Assembly (NCBI GenBank): GCA_902779645.1
Contig: CACZCH010000007.1
Coordinates: 62,001-126,000 of the forward strand
Length of the DNA stretch: 64,000 bases
Direction: 5' to 3'
Origin: an uncultured bacterium
Lineage (GTDB): Bacteria; Cyanobacteriota; Vampirovibrionia; Gastranaerophilales; Gastranaerophilaceae
This document shows, in pieces, positions 8,307 to 17,989 of the stretch. Under the pieces are notes generated by a model, which saw nothing but the letters and a program-made list of their open reading frames with translations, made no database searches and was not told the DNA's origin. The stretch's first letter is position 1. Each line of letters opens with the position of its first letter. The translations under genes were made by a program, and so were the position numbers.

Positions 8307-9107
8307 CTAGTGTAATTGAGAATTCTTTTTGGTATTTCTGCAATCACATTTGTCATTATCAGCAGGGATTTTTTCAATCATAGTGAATAAAAGTTTTTTC
8401 AAGTTATCAATGTTATTATTAAATACTTGAATAACTTCAGCGTGAGAAACAGGAGGGACATCACCAACAAGACCTGCATCGTAATCAGTAATAAGCGAGA
8501 TGTTCAAAGGACACATATCAGCTTCTTTGACGAGATATGCTTCAGGGAAAGCTGTCATATTGATAACTTCCCACCCTTGAGCCGTGAAGAATTTAGATTC
8601 TGCTTTTGTTGAAAATCTCGGTCCGTTAATTACAACAACCGTACCTGTTTCGTGGACAGTTATACCAAGCTCTTTAGCTGTATCGATTGCGATTTTTCTG
8701 AGCTCAGGACAATAAGTTTCTGCAGCAGACGGGTGTGTTACAATCGGGCCTTCGAAAAATGTTGATTTACGTCCGTCAGTCCAATCTACGAATTGGTCGC
8801 AGATTACAAAGTGCCCCGGAGCAACGTGTTTTTGCAAACTTCCCGCTGCACAAGGAGATATAACTCTTTTACAGCCAGCTTCTTTCATTGCCCAAACATT
8901 AGCTCTGTAATTAATAAGATGAGGAAGTATTGTGTGTTTTCTTCCGTGACGGGGCATAAATGCAACTCTGTGTGAGCCGATTTTGCCGATAAATAAACTG
9001 TCAGACGGCATTCCGTAAGGAGTTTCCATAGAAACTTCTTTAATATCGTCCAAGAATTTATAAAATCCTGAACCGCCAAAAACACCAATATCTGCTAAAT
9101 TTTCCAT
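8307..9107 (-). CDS. mtnP: S-methyl-5'-thioadenosine phosphorylase
   Basis: The enzyme splits methylthioadenosine into adenine and methylthioribose-1-phosphate, removing a polyamine-synthesis by-product. The 266 residues carry the trimeric PNP/MTAP signatures: FGGSGFY at the phosphate site, RHGRKHTILPH, the NGPRFSTKAES loop and INMTAFPEAYL near the base site. AAGGGAG lies 7 bases before ATG 9107. A well-formed promoter precedes it at 9148-9176. The C-terminus ends in a short Cys/Asn-rich tail. Confidence 0.93.
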   Translation of the reverse strand: MENLADIGVFGGSGFYKFLDDIKEVSMETPYGMPSDSLFIGKIGSHRVAFMPRHGRKHTILPHLINYRANVWAMKEAGCKRVISPCAAGSLQKHVAPGHFVICDQFVDWTDGRKSTFFEGPIVTHPSAAETYCPELRKIAIDTAKELGITVHETGTVVVINGPRFSTKAESKFFTAQGWEVINMTAFPEAYLVKEADMCPLNISLITDYDAGLVGDVPPVSHAEVIQVFNNNIDNLKKLLFTMIEKIPADNDKCDCRNTKKNSQLH

Positions 9108-9147
9108 AATTTATCTCCCTTGCTATATATAAATCTACAACAAAACA

Positions 9148-9176
9148 ATTCTAACATAATATTTTTGATAATCCAA
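9148..9176 (-). promoter_or_regulatory. Sigma-70-type promoter of mtnP
   Basis: On the minus strand TTGGAT (9176-9171) and TAGAAT (9153-9148) are separated by exactly 17 bases, close to TTGACA/TATAAT. The inferred start site is about 30 bases before the mtnP ATG. Confidence 0.55.
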
Positions 9177-9274
9177 GCTTATAATGTGTCATCCCACTTT
9201 AATAATTTCATCTAAATATATGATATGGATTTTCTTAAAAAAAGCTAGAATGTAAAAGGACAAGGAAGAGAGGG

Positions 9275-10093
9275 ATGGATCAAGACACTTCATCTTACAA
9301 CAAAATAAAGCGTGTAACGAACGAAGAACTTGCCGAGATGTGGCAAAGGTATTTTGATGATCACGAAAATAAAGAACTTCGTGATGCTCTTATTCTGCAA
9401 TATATTTATTTAACCAAATACGTTGTCGGTCGTGTTAAAGTGTCACTTCCGCCGACATTTTCGTTTGAAGATATTTCATCTTACGGCGTAGAGGGCTTAA
9501 TTGATGCTATTGAAAAATTCTCGCCTAAGATGGGTGCAAGGTTTGAAACTTATGCTCTTGTCCGCATAAGAGGTAATATTATAGATAAAATACGTTCTCA
9601 AGATTTTCTTCCAAGAAGTGTCAGAAGAAAGATTAGAGACGTAAAAGAAGCTCAGGAAGAACTAAAAGAAAAATTCGGAAGAGCGGCAACCAACACGGAA
9701 GTAGCGAATTATTTGGGTATAGAAAAGGAAAAAGTTGAACAACTGCTTTCTGATGATACAACTGTTACATCAATATATGACAAAAAAGGTTCATCTGACG
9801 GTGATATAGAGGTTATTGATACTATTCAGGATGCAAGAGGCCTTTCTCCGCATGAAGAACTTGAAGAAAAAGATGTAAAAAAAGAGTTGGAGGATGCTTT
9901 GAGAAGATTGCCTGAAAGAGAAAGAACTATAATGGTTCTTTACTATCACGAAAATATGACTTTAAAAGAAATCGGAGAGGCAATTAATGTCTCTGAATCC
10001 AGAATATCTCAACTCCATGCTCAAGCTATTATGAAACTTAAAAATCTGTTAAGCGAAAATCGTTCAGAAAGATTGAAGAGAAGTATTATTTAG
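9275..10093 (+). CDS. fliA: Flagellar sigma factor (sigma-28, FliA/WhiG type)
   Basis: FliA directs RNA polymerase to late flagellar promoters. The 272-residue protein has sigma region 2 (about 40-110: FEDISSYGVEGLIDAIEKF and FETYALVRIRGNIID), region 3 (about 120-190) and region 4 (about 215-265: LPERERTIMVLYYHENMTLKEIG with a helix-turn-helix). There is no region 1.1, as expected for this group. GGAAGAG precedes ATG 9275. No flagellar gene is adjacent; the structural operon starts at 40.7 kb. Confidence 0.92.
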   Translation: MDQDTSSYNKIKRVTNEELAEMWQRYFDDHENKELRDALILQYIYLTKYVVGRVKVSLPPTFSFEDISSYGVEGLIDAIEKFSPKMGARFETYALVRIRGNIIDKIRSQDFLPRSVRRKIRDVKEAQEELKEKFGRAATNTEVANYLGIEKEKVEQLLSDDTTVTSIYDKKGSSDGDIEVIDTIQDARGLSPHEELEEKDVKKELEDALRRLPERERTIMVLYYHENMTLKEIGEAINVSESRISQLHAQAIMKLKNLLSENRSERLKRSII

Positions 10094-10194
10094 AATTTAT
10101 TCCATAAATCTTCTCGTATAATCACTTTTCGGATATAGAAATTTGTTTAATAGTGTATTATTATAATGTTAAATAATTTTGGTGAGGGATTTTT

Positions 10195-12771
10195 ATGAGT
10201 AAAATAAAGTCGTTTTTTGCTGTTTGTTTGATATTTTTGTTTGCATTATCGGTAAATGCACAAGATTTTACCGTTCAGAAGCTTCCTAACGGACAAACTC
10301 TTGTTGTTTATGAGATACATAATAACCCGATTGTTACTATTGATACGTGGATAAAAACAGGTTCTATTAATGAAACTGATTCTAATAACGGAATTTCACA
10401 TTTTTTGGAACATCTGTTTTTTAAAGGTACAAAAGCTCATCCGACAGGGGAAATCGACAGAATTTTGGAATCCAAAGGTGCTGTTGTTAATGCTGCAACA
10501 AGCAAAGATTTTACTCATTATTATATAACCATTCCTTCCGCTGATTTTGATACAGCTTTAGACTTGCATTCAGACATGCTTCTTAATCCTCAGATTCCTA
10601 GAAAAGAACTTGAACAGGAAAGAAAAGTTGTTATAGAAGAAATCTCAAAGGACGGAAATAATCCTTCAAGAAAAGTATACGAGAACCTGAATACACTTAT
10701 GTATACAACTCACCCTTACAAAAGAAAAGTAATAGGAACGGAAAATAATGTTGGCACGATGCGGAGAGAAGAAATCTTGGAATATTTTAACAAATATTAC
10801 TCTCCTTCCAATATGACTACTCTTATAGTGGGTGACATTGATACAAACAAAGTTATTGAAAAAGTACAGCAATCTTTTAATCAGCCGTATAAAAAACCGG
10901 CAAAAAATACATTTAAAAAAGAACAGCAACTTCAAACTCAAAAGAAAAATATTGAATACACAGATACGCAATCAGGGTATATGATGATTGGTTTTAGAGG
11001 AGTAAACATTTCCGACAATACTAATTTTGCTCTCGATGTTCTTGCTGAAATCCTCGGCGGAGGAAAATCTTCAAGACTTTATAAAGAAATAAAAGAACAA
11101 AAAGGTCTAGCTTACACAATATCAGCTTCTAACGGAACTATGCGGGATGACGGATTTATTTATATCTCTGCAAATTTTACTCCGAACAGCTATGAAAAAC
11201 TGGAAAAAGCAATTTTTGAAACAATATCTGAAATTCAAAAATACGGGGTTACGGAAGAAGAACTCCAAAGAGCTAAAAACAAAATAATTCAAGATACATA
11301 TTATCAAAGAGAATCAACTTCCGATATCGCATCTGAACTAGGATATATTATGACTCTTACGGGGAGTCAAAATCTTTATAATAACTACATCGACGGCATA
11401 AAGAAAGTAACCGTAAACGATGTTGTTTCCGCAGCACAAAGATTTCTTGGAGTAAACAAAAGCGCAGTGGCAATTATTTTGCCAGAATCCATGAAAAACA
11501 CCAAACAACCAGAAAAAAAAGCTGTTTCATATACAAAAGTGTCCGAATCAAACGGGATTGATAAATACCAAATCGACAATGGTACAACTCTTTTGATTAA
11601 TCAAAATAAAAATAATGATATCGTTGCAATGAGTATATTGGTTAAAGGCGGAGAATTTGTTGAAAAAGTCTCGGGAGAAGGTACGCTAACCGCAAAACTT
11701 CTGCTTAAAGGGACAAAGAATTATTCCTCACAAGAACTTGCACAAATCTTGGAAGAAAACGGAATAGAAATCTCTCCCGTTTGCGACAGTGACTTTTTCA
11801 TGGTCGATGTTAAGACTACAACAGCCCAGCTTGACAAAACTTTAGATATTCTAAATGAAATATTTAACAATGCGTTATTTGATGACTACGAACTTGAAAA
11901 AACAAGAACGGAAATATTATCTAAAATGAAACAGCGCAACGATATACCAATGAATGTAGCGCTTGATAATATGAAAACGGCACTGTTTGAAGGGAGCGTT
12001 TATTCTCATACGAATATCATTCTTTCAAAAACCCTCCCGAAAGTTACAAGAGGTGATGTTGTCGGATATTATAACAGAATCTTTGACTCAAAAAATATTA
12101 TCGTTTCAATTAACGGAAATGTAGATTCAAAAAAAATGGCGGAAGCTTTCGGTTCTATGTTTAACAAAAAACAAGCCTCCAAATTTGAATATTCAAACTA
12201 CTCCGTTTCGACACTAAATTCTCCCAAAACAATCAATAAAAAAATAAAAGACCTTCAAACATCCTGGCTTTTTGTAGGCTGGCAGGCATCAGGAGTTCAG
12301 GATAAAAAAGATTTTGTAGCTTTAAAGGTTATAAACACAATGCTCGGTTCAGGCCTTAGCTCAAGATTATACCGCAATCTTCGCGAATCAGACGGACTTG
12401 CATACCAGCTTGGCTCTGTTTATTCACCAAAAATGTTAAGCGGAACTTTTATGACTTATATCGGAACTAATCCCTCTACTTTAGAATTTTCACGTGAAAA
12501 AATGTTCAAAGAAATTAACAGACTTAAAACGGAATTCGTATCAGATACCGAACTAAAAGACGCAAAAGACAGACTAAAGGGCGGATTCATAATTGCACTC
12601 GAAACAAATTCGAACAAAGCAAGCAATATCGGTATCTTTGAAGCATACGGATTCGGGTACGATTTTTTGAATACCTATATAAAAATGATAGACGAAGTAA
12701 CAGCCTCAGATATCGTTAGAGTTGCAAATAAATACTTTACTCCTAATATGGTTCAGTCTGATGTGAGATAG
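10195..12771 (+). CDS. Secreted M16 zinc metalloprotease, two-domain
   Basis: The 858-residue protein has a signal peptide (1-22) and two tandem M16 units. The N-terminal unit is catalytic, with the inverted zinc motif HFLEH (69-73) and downstream glutamates in EQERKVVIEEI. The C-terminal unit, from about residue 450, keeps the fold but has no HxxEH and should be the non-catalytic partner half. This is the processing-peptidase/pitrilysin-like arrangement, expected to act in the periplasm on peptides. GTGAGGG precedes ATG 10195. Confidence 0.9.
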   Translation: MSKIKSFFAVCLIFLFALSVNAQDFTVQKLPNGQTLVVYEIHNNPIVTIDTWIKTGSINETDSNNGISHFLEHLFFKGTKAHPTGEIDRILESKGAVVNAATSKDFTHYYITIPSADFDTALDLHSDMLLNPQIPRKELEQERKVVIEEISKDGNNPSRKVYENLNTLMYTTHPYKRKVIGTENNVGTMRREEILEYFNKYYSPSNMTTLIVGDIDTNKVIEKVQQSFNQPYKKPAKNTFKKEQQLQTQKKNIEYTDTQSGYMMIGFRGVNISDNTNFALDVLAEILGGGKSSRLYKEIKEQKGLAYTISASNGTMRDDGFIYISANFTPNSYEKLEKAIFETISEIQKYGVTEEELQRAKNKIIQDTYYQRESTSDIASELGYIMTLTGSQNLYNNYIDGIKKVTVNDVVSAAQRFLGVNKSAVAIILPESMKNTKQPEKKAVSYTKVSESNGIDKYQIDNGTTLLINQNKNNDIVAMSILVKGGEFVEKVSGEGTLTAKLLLKGTKNYSSQELAQILEENGIEISPVCDSDFFMVDVKTTTAQLDKTLDILNEIFNNALFDDYELEKTRTEILSKMKQRNDIPMNVALDNMKTALFEGSVYSHTNIILSKTLPKVTRGDVVGYYNRIFDSKNIIVSINGNVDSKKMAEAFGSMFNKKQASKFEYSNYSVSTLNSPKTINKKIKDLQTSWLFVGWQASGVQDKKDFVALKVINTMLGSGLSSRLYRNLRESDGLAYQLGSVYSPKMLSGTFMTYIGTNPSTLEFSREKMFKEINRLKTEFVSDTELKDAKDRLKGGFIIALETNSNKASNIGIFEAYGFGYDFLNTYIKMIDEVTASDIVRVANKYFTPNMVQSDVR

Positions 12772-12882
12772 GAAGCAATGTCAAAAGCTTCTTCCTTTCA
12801 AAAGAAAGGAAGCGAAAGATTTTTCATATTATGTTGGCGGGAAGAAAATAAATACGATAATCACAAAACATGAGTACCCTTG

Positions 12883-12936
12883 TTTATATTTACCCCCATC
12901 TTATATTTACCCCCCATGTTTACATTTGCCCCTGTT
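12883..12936. repeat. 18-bp tandem repeat, three units
   Basis: Three consecutive 18-base units begin TTTATATTTACCCCC, TTATATTTACCCCCC and TTTACATTTGCCCC (12883-12900, 12901-12918, 12919-12936). The same core occurs singly at 8294-8308 and, inverted as GGGGTAAATATA-like, at 42917, 53141 and 58777. The array is upstream of fusA and could carry protein-binding sites, but no function is shown. Confidence 0.6.
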
Positions 12937-13013
12937 TGTGTGAGAATTATTTTAGCTTGAAAAACAGCATAATCGTAGTGTGCATTTTTGCACTAATGTA
13001 TAAATAGTAGTAG

Positions 13014-13028
13014 GGCGAAAATATCGCC
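13014..13028 (+). promoter_or_regulatory. Small hairpin in the fusA leader
   Basis: GGCGA (13014-13018) pairs with TCGCC (13024-13028) 10 bases before GAAGGA, the fusA ribosome-binding site. Another short hairpin, GTGCA/TGCAC, lies at 12981-12993. Either may be part of the 5' untranslated region. No regulatory role can be shown. Confidence 0.3.
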
Positions 13029-13050
13029 AAAATATAGAAGGAAAAGAAAA

Positions 13051-15138
13051 ATGGCTAGAAAAACTCCATTAGAGAAAATCAGAAATATTGGTATTGCCGC
13101 TCACATCGACGCAGGTAAAACCACTACAACTGAACGTATCCTGTTTTATACAGGTAAAACTCATAAACTCGGTGAAGTTCACGACGGTGCAGCTGTAACC
13201 GACTTTATGGAACAAGAAAGAGAAAGAGGTATCACAATTCAATCAGCAGCAGTTACTGCTGAATGGAAAGGACACCAAATCAACATTATTGACACCCCGG
13301 GGCACGTTGACTTTACAATTGAAGTTGAACGTTCACTTCGTGTATTAGACGGTGTAATTGCAGTATTCTGTGCAGTAGGCGGTGTTCAATCACAATCTGA
13401 AACAGTTTGGAGACAAGCTAACAGATATGAAGTACCTCGTATGGTATTCGTAAACAAAATGGACAGAACAGGTGCAGATTTCTACCGTGTAGTTGACCAA
13501 ATCAAAACAAGATTAGGCGGAAATGCTGTTCCTATCCAATTACCTATCGGTGCAGAAGACAAGTTTACAGGTTTGGTTGACCTTATGACTATGAAAGCTG
13601 AAATCTACACTAACGACCTAGGTACTGATATCAAAGAAGAAGAAATTCCGGCTGACCTTCAAGCAAAAGCTAAAGAATACCACGATGCAATGGTTGAAGC
13701 AATTGCAGGTGAAGACGATGATTTAATGGAAAAATTCTTTGAAGATCCTGATTCAATTACTGTTGACGAATTAAGAGCAGGTTTGAGAAAAGCTGTTTGT
13801 AACAATAAAATCGTTCCTGTATGCTGCGGTACTGCATTCAAAAACAAAGGTGTTCAATTACTTTTGGATAACGTTGTTTACTATATGCCATCACCGGTTG
13901 ATGTTAAAGCTATTGAAGGTGAACTTGAAGATGGTACTAAGGTTGAAAGACATTCTTCTGACTCTGAACCGTTCTCATCTTTGGCATTCAAAGTTATGAC
14001 AGACCCGTTTGTCGGTCGTTTAACATTTATGAGAATATACTCAGGTGTTATCACTTCAGGTTCTTATGTTCTTAACGCTTCTAACGGTAAGAAAGAAAGA
14101 ATTTCAAGATTGGTTCGTATGTATGCCGACCAAAGACTTGAAGAACAAGAAGTTTATGCTGGTGATATCTGCGCAGCAGTTGGTTTAAAAGATACTACAA
14201 CAGGTGATACTCTTTGTGATGAAAAAGCACCTATTATCTTAGAAAAAATCAACTTCCCAGAGCCGGTTATCTCAGTTGCAATTGAACCTAAGACAAAAGC
14301 TGACCAAGATAAAATGGGTATTGCTCTTCAAAAACTTGCTGAAGAAGATCCATCATTCAGAGTTAAATCTGATACAGAAACAGGTCAAACAATTATTTCA
14401 GGTATGGGTGAACTTCACTTGGATATCATCGTTGACCGTATGTTAAGAGAATTCAAGGTAGAAGCTAACATTGGTAAACCACAGGTTGCTTACCGTGAAA
14501 CTATCAGAGGAACAGCTGACCAAGATTCTAAATTCATTCGTCAGTCAGGTGGTAAAGGTCAATACGGACACTGTAAAGCAAGAATCATGCCGGCAGGCGA
14601 AAACGAAGGTTTTGTATTTGAAAACAAAATCGTCGGTGGTGCTATTCCTAAGGAATACATCGAACCTACAAGAAAAGGTATGGAAGAAGCTCTTGAAGGC
14701 GGTATCTTAGCAGGATATCCGATGATTGACGTTAAGGTTGAACTTTACGATGGTTCTTACCACGAAGTCGACTCTTCAGAAATGGCATTCAAAATCGCAG
14801 GTTCTATGTGTATTAAAGACGGTTGTAAGAAAGCTCAACCTTGTATACTTGAACCTATGATGAAGGTTGAAATCGAAATCCCTGATGAATTCACAGGTAC
14901 AATTATCGGTGATATTTCAAGAAGACGTGGTAGAGTTGAAGGTCAAGAACCACAAGGCAATACAGGTAACGTAATTGTTAGAGCTGTTGTACCTTTGGCT
15001 AACATGTTCGGTTATGCTACTGACTTGAGATCTAACACTCAAGGTCGTGGTACATTCTCTATGGAATTCCAAAAATACGAACAAGTTCCGGCTAACATCG
15101 AAAAAGAAATTATCGAAAAGGCTGGAGCAAGCAAGTAG
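13051..15138 (+). CDS. fusA: Translation elongation factor G
   Basis: EF-G is the GTPase that drives ribosomal translocation. The 695 residues have the normal five domains: G domain with AHIDAGKT (17-24), the switch region [14 protein letters not shown] and NKMD, then domains II-V ending at AGASK. GAAGGAAAAG precedes ATG 13051. It is not beside rpsL, rpsG or tuf here, so the usual str-operon order is absent. Codon use is noticeably more uniform than in neighbouring genes, as expected for a highly expressed gene. Confidence 0.98.
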   Translation: MARKTPLEKIRNIGIAAHIDAGKTTTTERILFYTGKTHKLGEVHDGAAVTDFMEQERERGITIQSAAVTAEWKGHQINIIDTPGHVDFTIEVERSLRVLDGVIAVFCAVGGVQSQSETVWRQANRYEVPRMVFVNKMDRTGADFYRVVDQIKTRLGGNAVPIQLPIGAEDKFTGLVDLMTMKAEIYTNDLGTDIKEEEIPADLQAKAKEYHDAMVEAIAGEDDDLMEKFFEDPDSITVDELRAGLRKAVCNNKIVPVCCGTAFKNKGVQLLLDNVVYYMPSPVDVKAIEGELEDGTKVERHSSDSEPFSSLAFKVMTDPFVGRLTFMRIYSGVITSGSYVLNASNGKKERISRLVRMYADQRLEEQEVYAGDICAAVGLKDTTTGDTLCDEKAPIILEKINFPEPVISVAIEPKTKADQDKMGIALQKLAEEDPSFRVKSDTETGQTIISGMGELHLDIIVDRMLREFKVEANIGKPQVAYRETIRGTADQDSKFIRQSGGKGQYGHCKARIMPAGENEGFVFENKIVGGAIPKEYIEPTRKGMEEALEGGILAGYPMIDVKVELYDGSYHEVDSSEMAFKIAGSMCIKDGCKKAQPCILEPMMKVEIEIPDEFTGTIIGDISRRRGRVEGQEPQGNTGNVIVRAVVPLANMFGYATDLRSNTQGRGTFSMEFQKYEQVPANIEKEIIEKAGASK

Positions 15139-15152
15139 AGGTAAATATTATT

Positions 15153-15219
15153 GGTGCAAATAATTGCACCCTACAATAATAAAAAATGCGTTCAATCTTT
15201 TAGGTTGAACGTATTTTTT
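15153..15219 (+). terminator. Terminator region of fusA
   Basis: Two hairpins follow the fusA stop. GGTGCAA-ATAA-TTGCACC (15153-15170) is a dispersed motif seen elsewhere. CGTTCAA (15189-15195) with TTGAACG (15205-15211), followed by TATTTTTTATT, is the likely intrinsic terminator. Confidence 0.7.
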
Positions 15220-15282
15220 ATTAAAGATATTTATGTAGCGTACGTTTTAACGCACGAACACAAATTTGGATTACTGTGATAT

Positions 15283-16368
15283 TTATAAGCTTTTTATAAT
15301 TTTATCCGCTTCCTTAATGTTGCCACTTTGAGCAACGTGAAGAGCATTTTTTAACCCTAGAAGAAATTTAGTATCTTTCAATGAACAACCTATTCCAAGC
15401 ATTTTTAATTCCTCATCGGATAGTTTTAATAAATCATCAATAATTTGTTTTGAATCTGTTATATCTGCCAATTTTTGAAGCGTTGGATTTAATTTAAGAG
15501 ATTTATAACTAAACATAGCTTGAATCGCATCTAATGCGTCACATAAATATTCTTGTGCTAATTTTTCTGAAGAAAAAGATTTATCAACAAGATTTTCATA
15601 CGGTAAATCGTTTAAATATAACCTTAGCTTACCATCTTTAAATGCAAGATTGATTGAATCATAACCTAAAGCAATATTATTTTTAGACAACAATTTGACA
15701 TCTTTAACTAATTCTGAACATATAGAAGGTAATGTTTCTTCATTAATTTGTGATACATCGATGTATTTATCTAATAGAGCATTTGGATTTTTCTTATCGA
15801 ATATTACAAAAGAATGTTTATCATATGGCTTTGACACAAGTGCAGGAATAGTAAGACCGTCAGCTTTCACTTTTATAATTTGGCAATAGTCATTTGTTAA
15901 TAATCCTAATTCTTTTATTTTTTTAGTATTAGCCACTTCGTTCAATGCCTCACCCCAATCTCCTGACGGCAGTAATATACACAATTCTTCATTATTTATT
16001 GTCACTTTGTATGCACTTTTTGTTCCACCACCACCGATAAATTGACCTATGTATTTTTTACCCGATATCTCCAGTTCAACATTTTGTCTTGTATGATTAA
16101 ATGCCTTTAAGCCTTTCCATTGACTGCATATTTCTAAAGCTTCTTCTTTTGATATAATGGGAAGTTGTTGTAAGGAATCGAATTTTGTTGAAAAATGTGT
16201 TACATCACCTTCAAGTTTAGGCGCATATTTTAATCCGATTAAATCTGATTTTTTGAGCGCAGGTTGGAAAGTTTCTACAGAAAATCCTTTTCCTGCTGCT
16301 TTGCACCATTTTTGAACTCCTTTGTTAAATATCTCTGCACCCTTAAGTGCTAATTCAGAATATCCCAT
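15283..16368 (-). CDS. Orphan protein with degenerate protein-kinase-like features
   Basis: No confident family match is recognised for this 361-residue protein. Residues 108-255 resemble a kinase core: a glycine-rich loop QFIGGGGTKSAYKV (109-122), a possible helix-C glutamate (E143), and YDSINLAFKDGKLRLYLNDL (236-255), which mimics the catalytic-loop Asn and the DFG region. The expected VAIK lysine is missing (CILLPSG instead), so it may be a pseudokinase or an unrelated fold. The C-terminus (300-361) is helical with an ankyrin-like last segment. There is no signal peptide. AAAGGGA lies upstream of ATG 16368, and the shared bipartite motif is at 16413-16451. Confidence 0.6.
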   Translation of the reverse strand: MGYSELALKGAEIFNKGVQKWCKAAGKGFSVETFQPALKKSDLIGLKYAPKLEGDVTHFSTKFDSLQQLPIISKEEALEICSQWKGLKAFNHTRQNVELEISGKKYIGQFIGGGGTKSAYKVTINNEELCILLPSGDWGEALNEVANTKKIKELGLLTNDYCQIIKVKADGLTIPALVSKPYDKHSFVIFDKKNPNALLDKYIDVSQINEETLPSICSELVKDVKLLSKNNIALGYDSINLAFKDGKLRLYLNDLPYENLVDKSFSSEKLAQEYLCDALDAIQAMFSYKSLKLNPTLQKLADITDSKQIIDDLLKLSDEELKMLGIGCSLKDTKFLLGLKNALHVAQSGNIKEADKIIKSL

Positions 16369-16412
16369 AGCTATATCCCTTTAACTTTATAAATCCCATG
16401 TTGTTTAAACAT

Positions 16413-16451
16413 CTTATATTTATATAAAGTATTTTCACCCATAAAAATTGC
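16413..16451 (-). promoter_or_regulatory. Shared bipartite upstream motif, copy 1
   Basis: Read on the minus strand: GCAATT (16451-16446), 14 bases, TACTT (16431-16427), then a TATATAA stretch and ATATAAG ending at 16413, 44 bases before the ATG of the kinase-like orphan. The same boxes with the same 14-base gap occur before three other orphan genes. It is promoter- or operator-like in position. The two extra bases between TACTT and ATATAAG are specific to this copy. Confidence 0.65.
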
Positions 16452-16521
16452 TTAAAACATTAAAAAATGTTAAGCCGTATTTTATCAAACATATTTTTTA
16501 TCAACAGACTAAAAAATAATT

Positions 16522-17985
16522 TTATTTTTTAAAGCTCCACAAATCTCTTTGGAACAGAACCAAGAACGGGATTAATTCAAGTCTGCCTGCGAGCATATCA
16601 ATCATTAAAATTATCTTTGTAGTACAGGTTAAATCCGCAAAGCTTCCGAGAGGTCCTATAATTTGTCCTAATCCTGGACCGATGTTACCTACGGCAGCAA
16701 CCGAACCTACTACCGCAACAATTGTATCTTTCTCTAAAACAGCGATTAAGAACGCGGAAAGTACGATGAATGCAAAATAGAAAGACACAAACATCAAAGT
16801 TTGGTAGAGAATTTCCTTTGGTACAGTATAATTTCCAACTTTAATATTGTATATAGCTTTTGGATGAAGAATTTTCATCATTTCCGATTTCATTATCTTG
16901 AAAATCAAAAGCCATCTTGTAACCTTTAAACCGCCTCCTGCCGAGCTTGCACAGCTTCCAAAAAGCATAATTGTAAATAAAAGTATTTTGCTTGTGTAAT
17001 CCCATTTTGCAAAATCAGCACTGCAAAAGCCTGTTGAAGAAACGAGTGATGATATATTAAAAAATGCGTGAGTCAGGCTCTCTGAGAAAGTGTAGTGCAT
17101 ATTTGCAAAAAGAGAACCTGCAAGCAATACAGCAATTACAAACACAACAGAAAAATAAGTTTTAAACTCTTCGTTTTTAAATAAAAGAAATGGGTTAAAT
17201 TTTGTCCAAGCTTGGTATTGCAGATTAAAGTTTGCACCTGCAAAGAACATAAAGAAAGTTATAGTCCAGAGAATTCTGTTTGAGAATCCAATTAAACTTG
17301 TGTGGTTTGGAGAAAAACCTCCGCCTGATAGTGATGAAAAAGCGTGGCATAACGATTCAAATCCGCTCATACCAAAGAACTTAAGAAGAATGAATTCTAA
17401 TAAAGTCATGCCTGCATATATTTTCCACAAAGCAGCCGCAGTACTTTTAATACGCGGAGTAAACTTTTCTTCCGTAGGTCCCGGGGCTTCTGCAAAAAAC
17501 AGTTGTCTGCCTGCGATAGCAAATTGCGGTAAAACTGCAATAAATAAGACGATAATACCCATGCCGCCAAGCCATTGGGTGAAAGAACGCCAAAACAGCA
17601 TGGAGTGCGGATAGTCAAAAGTAGTTAATGCAGTTGCGCCGGTTGTTGTAATTCCTGAAAAAGCTTCAAAAAGTGCATTTATCGGTGTTATGCCGAAGAA
17701 TAAATACGGAATTGAAGCGAACAATCCTGCAAAAACCCAAGAGAATGTTACAACGGTTAACCCTTCTGATTTCTTTATATCGTTAATTGTTTTAATATTT
17801 TTTGTGTTAGGAACTATTCGTTTAATAATACTTGCAATAAGCATTATTGTGAGAGCTGTTATAAGGAATGGAGGTACAGAATTATATTCCTTGTACCACA
17901 AGCCGATAATAGCCGGAAACAATAGAACCAAGCTAAAGTTTTTCATGATAAGACTAAATGTGTATGCTAAATAGGTTAATCTCAA
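16522..17985 (-). CDS. trkH: Potassium uptake protein, TrkH/KtrB family
   Basis: This K+-translocating subunit has about ten membrane segments and the repeated selectivity-filter turns of the family: TTTGATALT, SSLSGGGFSPN, SSTGFCSADF and VGNIGPGLGQ. It works with the cytosolic TrkA gating subunit encoded immediately upstream. The start is a TTG at 17985, well supported by GGAGG in the last codons of trkA at 8 bases spacing; the next in-frame ATG is 13 codons later. It is 487 residues and 4 bases from trkA. Confidence 0.93.
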   Translation of the reverse strand: MRLTYLAYTFSLIMKNFSLVLLFPAIIGLWYKEYNSVPPFLITALTIMLIASIIKRIVPNTKNIKTINDIKKSEGLTVVTFSWVFAGLFASIPYLFFGITPINALFEAFSGITTTGATALTTFDYPHSMLFWRSFTQWLGGMGIIVLFIAVLPQFAIAGRQLFFAEAPGPTEEKFTPRIKSTAAALWKIYAGMTLLEFILLKFFGMSGFESLCHAFSSLSGGGFSPNHTSLIGFSNRILWTITFFMFFAGANFNLQYQAWTKFNPFLLFKNEEFKTYFSVVFVIAVLLAGSLFANMHYTFSESLTHAFFNISSLVSSTGFCSADFAKWDYTSKILLFTIMLFGSCASSAGGGLKVTRWLLIFKIMKSEMMKILHPKAIYNIKVGNYTVPKEILYQTLMFVSFYFAFIVLSAFLIAVLEKDTIVAVVGSVAAVGNIGPGLGQIIGPLGSFADLTCTTKIILMIDMLAGRLELIPFLVLFQRDLWSFKK

Positions 17986-17989
17986 TTAT

